Assembly (NCBI GenBank): GCA_003661105.1
Contig: QMVM01000039.1
Coordinates: forward strand, 1-11,456
Direction of reading: 5' to 3'
Origin: Methanosarcinales archaeon
GTDB taxonomy: Archaea; Halobacteriota; Methanosarcinia; Methanosarcinales; Methanogasteraceae
Length of the DNA stretch: 11,456 bases
Shown: positions 1-7,483 of the stretch, piece after piece
Layout of the letters: every line of letters starts with the position of its first letter
Position numbering within the stretch: the stretch's first letter is position 1
The notes under the pieces: model-generated
Seen by the model: only the letters and a program-made list of their open reading frames with translations
Told to the model about the DNA's origin: nothing
Databases searched by the model: none
Translations under genes and position numbers: made by a program

Positions 1-65
1 ACTTTTCAGACCGATAGTTCTCCATTATGGTAGTTGTGGTTGCGTAAGACAATCCGACGTTATCA

Positions 66-80
66 GAAAATAATAAAAAG
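66..80 (-). terminator. Possible oligo-T terminator after the glycan operon
   Basis: On the minus strand this reads CTTTTTATTATTTTC, 25-39 bases past the stop codon of the deacetylase-methyltransferase gene. Archaeal transcripts often end at U-rich tracts without a hairpin, and no stem-loop is visible just before this one. It is the only T-rich run close behind the last recognisable gene of the operon. The call rests on composition and position only. A further gene could continue past the left edge, so the tract may not be the true end. Confidence 0.3.
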
Positions 81-104
81 ATTCCTGAAACTGCATAATC
101 CCAT

Positions 105-1616
105 CTATACGCCCTTAACCCACTTCCCAAGTCGCAGGATCGGTTTCGGAATGTGTCTTTTCACTAAATCCATACACATCCGAATACGCTCGTAGCGATC
201 ACCCGGGAAACGGAAATCGAAAGCCGACACTGAAATAATCTTTTTATGGCGTTTCGTTGCATGACCGTTCTCGATACGCCCGATATATACCCAGTTCGTC
301 GGGTATGCATTCGGTGGATGATCCTTCTCGATTGCCCGGTAGCGTTCTTCTGTTTCGGGACTGTCAGGTTCTACCACCCCATACTGGATGCCGATGAGAC
401 GGCCCGGACCGATCCGGTCTGCCCACTTCCGGATTTCATCGGGCGTGAAATGTCGTCTTATCCTGTCGGGCGCAGGTCCCGCATGGGGCGGAAGAGTTTC
501 ACGAAAAGCTGGAAATGTTACGAGATATGTAGCTCCGATCCTGCCGATTCGCTTGATCTCATCAGCAAGGCGATCTGGCCAGAACAGGTATTCGATTATG
601 CGGGCGCAGATCACGAAATCGCACATCCTGTCAGGCAGGTTGGATTCCGTGACATCGCCCGGACACGCCCGGATGCGGCCGTTTGAACTAACCTCTCCGA
701 CCATACCGGGTGCATTGTCTATCAAGTAAATTTTCTTTGCAATATCTTGTAGTGGCAACGAGAGCACCCCTCCGGCAGAACCCAGATCAACGACAACCGG
801 CTGATCCAGTCTTTCGGCTTCACCCCTGATCAGTTCCGAAAAGCGCTTTGTCCGGTAAAGCGTTTTTGTCCCGCGATTCCAATCCCTTGCAGTGCTACTG
901 TAATATCGCGAAACTTTCGCGCGTCTGAATAGATCTGCTGCTTCTGAGAATGTGACCATAAGCACTTTGTCTTCAACCGCCATCTGTAACACCCGTTCCC
1001 ACGCTTTAAGCCGATCTTTGGGCGCAAAACTGGTTATATAGTCATGAGAACCAAAACCAAAGTAAGGTCGGCTTTTCAGTAGCACGGGGAATTGTTTGAC
1101 CCACTCATCGACATCCATGTCCCCGGTATGAAGGAGCCAGTCGTCGGTAGCTATGGGCAAACGTACCAGCCCGTTATGGATAAAGTAAGGTTCTTTATGT
1201 GTATCACACTCGGCGTTCCATAGAAATCCTCTTTCCCAGAGCGTTTTTAATGTGTTTCGATCCCATTGTGACCTTGGAGAGCGGTATCCGTATGGTATGG
1301 AGGAAACTTTTCTGCACAGATCAATTTCATCAGAGTAGTATAGAGGCTGCCAGTCGGATTGGTGGTTATAAGAGTGAAAAGCAACTTCCTGACCTTCCCG
1401 GAGGATACATTCTATGAGGTCAGGCTGTTCTTGAAATAGCCGCCCTACAACATTGTAAGTTGCAGGAACCTCGTATCGCTTTTCTAATTCTAAAAATTCC
1501 TTTACAACCTTCCGGCATTCCCCGGGATCTGCTTCACTATCAATATCTTGCTCGATATCATGGTAAAAAGTGACCATATTCGATGCTGACCCATGTTTAT
1601 CGTCTGTTGACCTCAT
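105..1616 (-). CDS. Polysaccharide deacetylase (CE4/NodB-like) fused to SAM-dependent methyltransferase
   Basis: The protein has 503 residues and two enzyme domains. Residues about 14-230 look like a CE4 polysaccharide deacetylase: VTFYHDIE (15-22, metal-binding Asp20 likely), HSYNH (81-85, the His-x3-His metal pair), YRSPR (111-115) and FGSHDY (188-193, catalytic His candidate). Motif 1 is a variant, with His19 where the usual TFDDG motif has its first Asp. Residues about 240-400 are a class I methyltransferase: VVDLGSAGG (275-283) is the SAM-binding glycine motif and LIDNAPGMV (298-306) holds the ribose-binding acid. A basic tail follows. By family the protein would remove N-acetyl groups from a sugar and methylate a substrate; the true substrates are unknown. 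ATG 1616 is supported by GGAGA seven bases upstream. The gene follows the GT4 gene by 23 bases and is the last of the operon, which suggests late modification of the glycan. No signal peptide is seen, so it is probably cytoplasmic. Confidence 0.85.
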   Translation of the reverse strand: MRSTDDKHGSASNMVTFYHDIEQDIDSEADPGECRKVVKEFLELEKRYEVPATYNVVGRLFQEQPDLIECILREGQEVAFHSYNHQSDWQPLYYSDEIDLCRKVSSIPYGYRSPRSQWDRNTLKTLWERGFLWNAECDTHKEPYFIHNGLVRLPIATDDWLLHTGDMDVDEWVKQFPVLLKSRPYFGFGSHDYITSFAPKDRLKAWERVLQMAVEDKVLMVTFSEAADLFRRAKVSRYYSSTARDWNRGTKTLYRTKRFSELIRGEAERLDQPVVVDLGSAGGVLSLPLQDIAKKIYLIDNAPGMVGEVSSNGRIRACPGDVTESNLPDRMCDFVICARIIEYLFWPDRLADEIKRIGRIGATYLVTFPAFRETLPPHAGPAPDRIRRHFTPDEIRKWADRIGPGRLIGIQYGVVEPDSPETEERYRAIEKDHPPNAYPTNWVYIGRIENGHATKRHKKIISVSAFDFRFPGDRYERIRMCMDLVKRHIPKPILRLGKWVKGV

Positions 1617-1639
1617 AGATTTGTCTCCGTGTCTTTTTA

Positions 1640-2863
1640 TTAGATACTATCCTTCAAAAGACCAAGACACCTCTTCTCCACCCCGCGAGCCGTCATTTCA
1701 TAAGATCTGTTCGTAACACCCCACTTATATCCTTTCTCGCCCATCTCCTCTGCCATTTCAGGATCATCTAACAATTTAATTATCCCCTCCGCAAACGATT
1801 CACCAGTAAACTGCACCAGAACACCACAGCCGCTCTTCCGGATAACTTCATCATGTTCCGGTATCTCCTTATTTGCCACAACCGGTTTTCTGACTGCCAT
1901 ATATTCAAACAGTTTAATTGGTGAACTGAACTTGTAAAAATCAAACGGCGGAACCGGCGATACCCCAATATCTGCCGCAGCAATAAAATTCGGGACTTCA
2001 TCGGAATAAACCTGCCCTGTGAACACCACGTCATCACCGATACCGAGTTCGCGGGCAAGTCTTTCGAGATCGGTTTTGTCATTGCCATCGCCAACCATCA
2101 ATAGCTTCACCCTTTTCTCGCTCTTCTTCACCTCTGAAATCGCATGAATCAACGTATCCAGATGTCTCATTTTATCCATCGTTCCCACGTATACGACAAC
2201 ACCCGAACCGTCTAAATTATACTGTCTTCGTATAGTGTCACCATCCGCATCCGAAAACCTGTCCGCATCCATACCTTCCGGAAGCGGCAGTATCTTTGAT
2301 GCTTCTATCCCTTTCTTAATAAAATCCTCTTTTAACCATTTACTTATCGGAAGGACCAGATCCGCGTTACGAAGTGCATGCATGAGAAGATAAACATTGA
2401 TCTTTGATATGAGCTGCCAGAGATGTTTGTGATTTGAATGATAAACTTTGTGAAACTCTCCATCCTGTTCGACCGGATTTCCCAGTTCAAGAACAAAAGG
2501 AAGACTGTATCTTCGCTTTATATGGAGTGCCAGTAGTGTATCGAAGATGCAATCCCCTGCAAATACCATGTTGTACTGCTCTTGCTTAAAAAGACCGGAC
2601 ACGAAGCGCGCCCTTCGAAAAGCATACACCGTTTTATTGACATATTCCATAAGACCTTTTCCCGACCTATACGGAACTGTAAAAACAGATACGCCCTCAA
2701 GAGTCTCCTTCCGAACTTCTTTTGCCCCCTCAGATGGCAGAACCCATGTAACATCATGACCAAAGTTGGTTATGTATCTTACGACCCCGATCTGCGGTGT
2801 CACCAGCATTCTTGGATCATACCGGAGTTCGAATAACATGCACATATTTATTTTCATTTCCAT
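1640..2863 (-). CDS. GT4-family glycosyltransferase (third of the cluster)
   Basis: This 407-residue protein has the two-Rossmann-fold plan of GT-B family 4 glycosyltransferases. The N-terminal half contains LPFVLELGNPVEQDGEFHK, and the second half begins near VVVYVGTMDKMRHLDTLI with the later stretch LLMVGDGND. The donor-binding loop is SSPIKLFEYMA with Glu at residue 320. The usual first Glu of the E-x7-E motif is absent (Phe at the matching position), a variant also seen in part in the 6109-7251 enzyme. By family it transfers a sugar from a nucleotide donor, probably on the cytoplasmic face. ATG 2863 overlaps the upstream DUF2206 gene by 10 bases. The second in-frame ATG at 2857 makes an exact ATGA overlap with that gene's TGA and is an equally good start. 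Donor and acceptor sugars cannot be told from sequence. Confidence 0.88.
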   Translation of the reverse strand: MEMKINMCMLFELRYDPRMLVTPQIGVVRYITNFGHDVTWVLPSEGAKEVRKETLEGVSVFTVPYRSGKGLMEYVNKTVYAFRRARFVSGLFKQEQYNMVFAGDCIFDTLLALHIKRRYSLPFVLELGNPVEQDGEFHKVYHSNHKHLWQLISKINVYLLMHALRNADLVLPISKWLKEDFIKKGIEASKILPLPEGMDADRFSDADGDTIRRQYNLDGSGVVVYVGTMDKMRHLDTLIHAISEVKKSEKRVKLLMVGDGNDKTDLERLARELGIGDDVVFTGQVYSDEVPNFIAAADIGVSPVPPFDFYKFSSPIKLFEYMAVRKPVVANKEIPEHDEVIRKSGCGVLVQFTGESFAEGIIKLLDDPEMAEEMGEKGYKWGVTNRSYEMTARGVEKRCLGLLKDSI

Positions 2864-4947
2864 ATCTCTGAACCGCTATTATTATATATCTGGCTTTTTC
2901 CAATAAAAGCATCTGAAAACTCACTCATGTTGTACCATTCGTTCTTTTCTTCAAATTTGCCATTGACCACATTGTTATAGCTTAAATAGATATATTCATC
3001 AATCTGCTTATGCCCCGGGAAACTATCGTAGCCAATCTGCTCCGGCGGGATCCCTCCCTGGCTTATCAACTTCCGTTTACCGTGCCAATCGGTAGTGTTA
3101 ATCTGAAAATCCCGCCCTTTACTTTCCGCGATCCATTTTGCAGCACAACTTTCATGGTCATGAAGATATTCCACAGCATATCCCTTTCCTTCGGAGTTCA
3201 GGGTGTATATGACCGGTGCGCCGCACATCTGCTGCACCGCACCGGTCGCAAACAGGAAATAAGGTATCAATACCAACAGTATGATCAGATAAGCTTGTGA
3301 TTTCAGATGTTTCGATATTGTTATGCCACCTAAAACAAAACATACGGATAAGATGACCATCGTCAGCAGGTACAACCTGTAGATTCCATATCCCTGCGAG
3401 ATATAAGGAAGCACAACCATTGCCGTCAGCAGCCCAACACATATCAATATCATTAATAAATATTCCACGTCACATTTTGTTTTTTTATTGGATATAGCTC
3501 CCATCTCTTCAGGTCCTTTGAATATTGTGTAGACGCCTATGCCGATAAAAATAAACGTACTCCATGTAATAGCAAGGTTCACTCTGTTCAGTATAGGGTA
3601 TTCGAGTTCTTGACCGAACAATTGCTTTAATTCCGGTGTTCTGGATTCCTCGATGAAAAAGTTATTTAAATTGCTAATTGTATCCCCGATGAAAGTAACT
3701 CCTGCATCAAACGCACCTTCTGTCACCTGAGCGTACCAGAGGAAGATAAAGATAAAGAATATCAACACAAGTTTCAAACTCAGGAGTTTCTCAAAGACAT
3801 ATCTCTTTGAAAGCATTTCCGCTCCGAGCCATGCGAGAAGTAGTATGAAGAAGAATATGTATGTGGTTGAATAGTGCGATACAACCGTAGAAAACAAAAA
3901 AACAATCAACAGGATTTTTTTCTTGATCGGATCGATTTTGCTACTTAAGAAGACCATAACCGTTAGGGCCACGAAGAATATTGCAACATTCGTGCGCGGG
4001 CTTCCTGCCGTCACCAAAAAAGTCGATTGTGATATGAAGAAGAAAGAAGCTATGAACGCATACAATTTACTAACATATTCTTTTGATATTATATATATTA
4101 CCAATGGGCTAAAAGAGCATACTGCGACATAAACACCTTTGAAAAGGTACTCGTGTGCAGCCACGCCCATAATGGTTTGGAATATGGTGGGCAGCAACGA
4201 GATGCTCAAACAAGCATCGAGTATTGAGTGTCCCAGTACGCTCCAGTGCAGATTCCGAAGAGTTGTCCGGAAGAAAATTCCATATTCCGTATGTACGTCG
4301 TGTCCGCAGATATGCGGAGATCTCAACATGAAAATAAGCAAAAGTGATGTGGTGATCAAGAGTATGACAACCGGGTAAAGCCTCTCTGGAAATTCCCGGT
4401 TGAAGATGCAGACAAAAGCAACATAGCATGGAATTAAAAGCAAAAGAAGTAGCAGAAGCAGGTTATTATCTGTTATATTCATTATGTACATTCCAAATAT
4501 GCTTAACGCTGGAAATAGAACTGGAACGATCAAAAACATCTTTTCCGGTCCCTTTAAATCGAGTGTAGATATTGAAAATGTCATATCTTTGTTTAATCCA
4601 TGTCCCACAATAATAAATATAATTAATATTACATTGAACAAAACCAACAATGAAGTCGTGGATAACGGGGTCATGTAGCCAAGACTGAGAGCTGCATTGT
4701 TCATTACCATCCCAAAGAACATCAAGAATGAGATGCTGAGTCCAACCGAGAGCACAATCTCCTCTACAAGTTCTAACTTACAGGGGTTTAGAATTCGGAG
4801 GATCAATGCTCCTGGTAAGATCGCGAGAAAGATGAATCCAAGAATTTGCCTTAAGACCGGGATATCCAAAAGAACAGCGATATCTACCAGAACAAGTATC
4901 GATAGCATAGACACGAACCAGCCATTGCGCCCGTACCTCCATATCAT
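2854..4947 (-). CDS. Multi-pass membrane protein, DUF2206-like, possible GT-C glycosyltransferase
   Basis: The product has 697 residues. About the first 560 are a long series of hydrophobic segments, more than ten likely membrane spans, including NNLLLLLLLLLIP with an unbroken run of leucines. A soluble C-terminal part of roughly 120 residues follows, with GAPVIYTLNSEGKGYAVEYL and WHGKRKLISQGG. Size, layout and neighbours match the archaeal DUF2206 family of predicted membrane proteins often found beside glycosyltransferases. The loop GHDVHTEYG (residues 215-223: His216, Asp217, His219, Glu221) resembles the acidic first-loop motif of GT-C enzymes that use polyprenyl-phosphate sugars. From that I infer, without proof, a membrane glycosyltransferase or glycan-handling role. 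It starts at ATG 4947, 10 bases after the upstream GT4 stop, with AAGGGG just ahead. The coding region is visibly more AT-rich than the fusion gene or the hydrolase. It is not recognisably a flippase or an AglB oligosaccharyltransferase: no WWDYG motif was seen. Confidence 0.75.
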   Translation of the reverse strand: MIWRYGRNGWFVSMLSILVLVDIAVLLDIPVLRQILGFIFLAILPGALILRILNPCKLELVEEIVLSVGLSISFLMFFGMVMNNAALSLGYMTPLSTTSLLVLFNVILIIFIIVGHGLNKDMTFSISTLDLKGPEKMFLIVPVLFPALSIFGMYIMNITDNNLLLLLLLLLIPCYVAFVCIFNREFPERLYPVVILLITTSLLLIFMLRSPHICGHDVHTEYGIFFRTTLRNLHWSVLGHSILDACLSISLLPTIFQTIMGVAAHEYLFKGVYVAVCSFSPLVIYIISKEYVSKLYAFIASFFFISQSTFLVTAGSPRTNVAIFFVALTVMVFLSSKIDPIKKKILLIVFLFSTVVSHYSTTYIFFFILLLAWLGAEMLSKRYVFEKLLSLKLVLIFFIFIFLWYAQVTEGAFDAGVTFIGDTISNLNNFFIEESRTPELKQLFGQELEYPILNRVNLAITWSTFIFIGIGVYTIFKGPEEMGAISNKKTKCDVEYLLMILICVGLLTAMVVLPYISQGYGIYRLYLLTMVILSVCFVLGGITISKHLKSQAYLIILLVLIPYFLFATGAVQQMCGAPVIYTLNSEGKGYAVEYLHDHESCAAKWIAESKGRDFQINTTDWHGKRKLISQGGIPPEQIGYDSFPGHKQIDEYIYLSYNNVVNGKFEEKNEWYNMSEFSDAFIGKSQIYNNSGSEIWK

Positions 4948-4957
4948 TTTTAACCCC

Positions 4958-6091
4958 TTAAATGTCCCCTACTATTTCCTTATACCTCTCTGTAGCAGCT
5001 TTATATGTAAACGTCTGCGCAACCAGCGCCTCCGCACGCCCCATAATACACTCCGTATCCGGATGATCGAGTGCCCGCACCACATTTTCTGCAATGCACT
5101 CCGGAGAATTGTCCTGCATAATAAATCCGGTTTCACCGTCTTTTATCACATCTTGTACCGCGCCAACCGGTGTTGCAAGAACCGGCGTGCCATACGCCAT
5201 CGCCTCAAGCATAAGATTTGGCAGTCCTTCGGTGTATGACGGTAAAACAACCAATTTCAACGTATTCAAGTAATCCGGAATTTCATCGTGGGGAATCCAT
5301 CCTGTAAGTTCCACTTTATCGCCTAAATTTTCTTTTCTTATGTATTTTTCGATTTCATCTCGTAACCATCCATCCCCCCCTATTATGAATTCCAAATCGT
5401 CTTTTTCTTTCATTATTTCCGGAATTGCTCTAACGAAATTCAATGCACCTTTCTCTTCATCCAGACGCCCGATGTAGCCGACCAAATTCCCCCTCTTTTT
5501 ATATTCCTTCCTTATCTTGAGTGTATCAAAGTCTAAAAAATGCTCGTGTGCAATACAAATTTTATTTTTGTATTTTTCCAAGCCCCATTCTTTGATCAGA
5601 TCCGGGGAGTAAAGCACGATCTTATCTGACAGTGTATAAGCGATGGTTTGCAGACAGATTAGCGGCAGGAGCGCGACGCGTTTTATTTTGTGGGATTTGG
5701 CAGTCTCTTTTAAAATAGAAGACGGCACCACCCGTATGATCTTTTTACCCAGCACCTTTGCGATCAATACGGGCAATAAAGCCCCCCCTTCCATAAAGAA
5801 TATGCACACATCCGCTTTTTGCGCTACCTTCGCCATGATCAAAGAGATCCTTACTTCTAACAGCAGATACCGTAAAATCCAGACAAATACGTTCGTCGTC
5901 GTTTTGTGTTGCACCCCATAAGTTCGGACGCCCGACAGATCCGTTTCGACTCTGGCATCCTCTATAGTTCCGGTGATAACGCGAACATCTGAGAATGAAC
6001 GCAATATTTTTTCCGTATTTAATAAAGGGGTGGCAAACGCTTTACTAACAGGGTACGCAATCACGCACGTTACCATGTGTTCTCTGCTCAT
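4958..6091 (-). CDS. GT4-family glycosyltransferase (second of the cluster)
   Basis: From ATG 6091 this is a 377-residue GT-B glycosyltransferase of family 4. It has the clearest family signature in the window. LVGYIGRLDEEKGALNFV begins the donor domain, FIIGGDGWLRDEIE follows, then LTGWIPHDEIPDYL, and EGLPNLMLEAMAYGTPVLA carries the intact E-x7-E pair (Glu288 and Glu296). The N-terminal acceptor domain includes VCIFFMEGGALLPVLIAK. By family it is a retaining enzyme adding a nucleotide-activated sugar to a growing glycan. The start is uncertain. The open frame continues upstream inside the previous gene, GTG 6112 would overlap that gene's TGA as GTGA, and ATG 6076 is also possible. None has a good Shine-Dalgarno site, so I chose the first ATG after the previous stop. 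The gene ends 10 bases before the DUF2206 gene, consistent with one transcript. Confidence 0.9.
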   Translation of the reverse strand: MSREHMVTCVIAYPVSKAFATPLLNTEKILRSFSDVRVITGTIEDARVETDLSGVRTYGVQHKTTTNVFVWILRYLLLEVRISLIMAKVAQKADVCIFFMEGGALLPVLIAKVLGKKIIRVVPSSILKETAKSHKIKRVALLPLICLQTIAYTLSDKIVLYSPDLIKEWGLEKYKNKICIAHEHFLDFDTLKIRKEYKKRGNLVGYIGRLDEEKGALNFVRAIPEIMKEKDDLEFIIGGDGWLRDEIEKYIRKENLGDKVELTGWIPHDEIPDYLNTLKLVVLPSYTEGLPNLMLEAMAYGTPVLATPVGAVQDVIKDGETGFIMQDNSPECIAENVVRALDHPDTECIMGRAEALVAQTFTYKAATERYKEIVGDI

Positions 6092-6108
6092 TTTAATCGG
6101 AATATCTG

Positions 6109-7251
6109 TCACATTGCGGCCGTTTCTACTAACACTCCCTCCATTCTCTTGACAATCCTTCTCCAATCATAGCCTGATTCGACAAGCCGCCTTCCTGCTC
6201 TGCCAATATCGCGCCTCAGTGCATCATTGCCATATAGTTCTGATATCCGATTCTCGTAACCTTTTGCATCATTTGCATACATCACGCCATCGCCAGCAAC
6301 CCCTTTAACTCCTGCTAATTCGGTCGCGATCACGGGCTTCTCGCACGCCATATACTCAAATAACTTTAAAGGAAGGGAGTTTTCTGAGATAGCGCCCCGC
6401 GCGAAAGGAATAAGGCAGACATCCATTGCAGAGATGTACTTTGGAACTTCAATATATGGCACCATCCCTGTGAATACAACTCGCGCCTGTACACCGCACC
6501 TTTTAGCCAGATTCACATTCTCTTCGAATGCCCCTTCCTTTCCAACCACTAACATCGTTATTTCAGGATCCAGATCCTTCAAAGCAAGAAAAACAGGTTT
6601 CAGATCGACCCACTCCCTGAGAACACCAACATAACCGATGACAAACCCGTCGAGACCGAGTTCCTCCTTTGTATCGTTGCGATCTCTGAAAAGTGTTGTA
6701 TTCACTCCATTCGGAATAACTTCACACCGGGCACCGGGGATGTTGTAGGATCGCATCAGTACATCGGTTGTTACTGTCACCCGTTCCGACCTCTTGATAT
6801 TTATATCCATCATAAAATCCCCTAGAACTCCGCCGAAAGGTCTCAGCAATCCCGGTATCTGAGGGGACGCCCGTATCATCGCACTCAGATCATCTGCCAG
6901 ATCATAGACGGTTTTTATCCGTTTGGAAGCGAAATATCCGGACATCAGTGTGTTGTAGTTCAGATGAATATCAAAATCTCTCTTTAGAACTTCTTTTACC
7001 CTCCTCGCAGAGAACAGTTCCTGCAAGACCGGATTTACCTTCTTTTCGGTGAGATAAAGAATTTCAATCCTTTCAAAGAGATCATCAAAGTCACTGCTGT
7101 AGCCTTCCAGATCGTCTTGCCCCCCCTTCCACCAGTCGTTTATGCTAAGGATTGTGACCTCGTGATCTTCGGATAGATATCTGGCAAATTGGTGTGGCCT
7201 ATTGTGCTGCGATTTTTTTAGGTCCACAACCGAGGTCATCAGTATTTTCAC
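6109..7251 (-). CDS. GT4-family glycosyltransferase (first of the cluster)
   Basis: The product from GTG 7251 is 380 residues. It opens with VKILMTSVVDLKKSQHNRP, a typical first strand and loop of a GT4 enzyme. The acceptor domain runs to about residue 190. The donor domain follows with VIGYVGVLREWVDLKPVF, MLVVGKEG, VVFTGMVPYIEVPKYI and SENSLPLKLFEYMA. Glu299 is the second Glu of the E-x7-E motif, while the first is shifted by one (Glu290, Asn291). GTG 7251 is well supported: AGGAG lies seven bases upstream, and GTGA forms a 4-base overlap with the ancestral stop of the decayed epimerase. The open frame runs further upstream in the same frame, but that stretch (SGSSLSNSDFL and similar) is the epimerase region read in another frame and shows no GT4 homology. 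By family the enzyme transfers a sugar from a nucleotide or lipid donor; the specific sugar is unknown. Confidence 0.9.
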   Translation of the reverse strand: MKILMTSVVDLKKSQHNRPHQFARYLSEDHEVTILSINDWWKGGQDDLEGYSSDFDDLFERIEILYLTEKKVNPVLQELFSARRVKEVLKRDFDIHLNYNTLMSGYFASKRIKTVYDLADDLSAMIRASPQIPGLLRPFGGVLGDFMMDINIKRSERVTVTTDVLMRSYNIPGARCEVIPNGVNTTLFRDRNDTKEELGLDGFVIGYVGVLREWVDLKPVFLALKDLDPEITMLVVGKEGAFEENVNLAKRCGVQARVVFTGMVPYIEVPKYISAMDVCLIPFARGAISENSLPLKLFEYMACEKPVIATELAGVKGVAGDGVMYANDAKGYENRISELYGNDALRRDIGRAGRRLVESGYDWRRIVKRMEGVLVETAAM

Positions 7252-7483
7252 GTCATATCTCCTTTGAGAATCTCCACAATCCGCGCTCCGACTCAACATC
7301 CAAATTATGCACAGCTTCAGGAAGTCCGAGTTGCTCAAAGAAGACCCGGTCCATATTATATGAATAATGCTGCCCGGTGTGCGGGATAAAGTAATCCAAA
7401 CCCTGCCCCCCACATTCCCGGATCACCGGCGATATCTTAATCCGTTCCGGTCTCGTCCCCAAAATAATTGCAATTCGCTTCAT
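7248..7483 (-). pseudogene. wecB: UDP-N-acetylglucosamine 2-epimerase remnant with internal deletion and frameshift
   Basis: The first 63 codons read as the start of a WecB-type UDP-GlcNAc 2-epimerase: ILGTRPE at 7-13, SPVIRE at 18-23, HTGQHYSYNMD at 35-45, NLDV at 60-63. The frame then breaks into an unrelated tail and stops at 7253. Read one frame over, the same bases give RIVEILKGDMT and a TGA at 7250-7248, which looks like the true C-terminus of this family. So the gene seems to have lost about 290 internal codons, with a 2-base shift at the join near 7289-7293, where CGCG could be a duplicated CG. Arg14 stands where the family usually has a hydrophobic residue. The enzyme normally makes UDP-ManNAc from UDP-GlcNAc and is about 360-380 residues long, so this remnant cannot be active. 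It starts at ATG 7483, overlapping the previous stop as ATGA, and its old stop overlaps the next start as GTGA. Confidence 0.85.

Noticed and set aside
1..92. Minus-strand frame running off the left edge (reads WDYAVSGIFLLFSDNVG... and ends MENYRSEK)
   Set aside because: It looks somewhat protein-like and has an ATG at 25, but it overlaps the end of the fusion gene, has no ribosome site, and too little is visible to call a gene.
4697..5239. 180-codon plus-strand open frame
   Set aside because: It lies antisense across the join of the DUF2206 and GT4 genes, both of which have clear family signatures. Its translation has no recognisable domain.
6092..6166. N-terminal extension of the second GT4 enzyme to a TTG at 6166
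   Set aside because: It would overlap the previous gene by 58 bases, has no proper ribosome site, and the added residues do not resemble a GT4 start.
7252..7413. N-terminal extension of the first GT4 enzyme to 7413
   Set aside because: The frame is open, but these codons read the epimerase remnant in another frame and show no GT4 features. GTG 7251 has an AGGAG site at the right distance.
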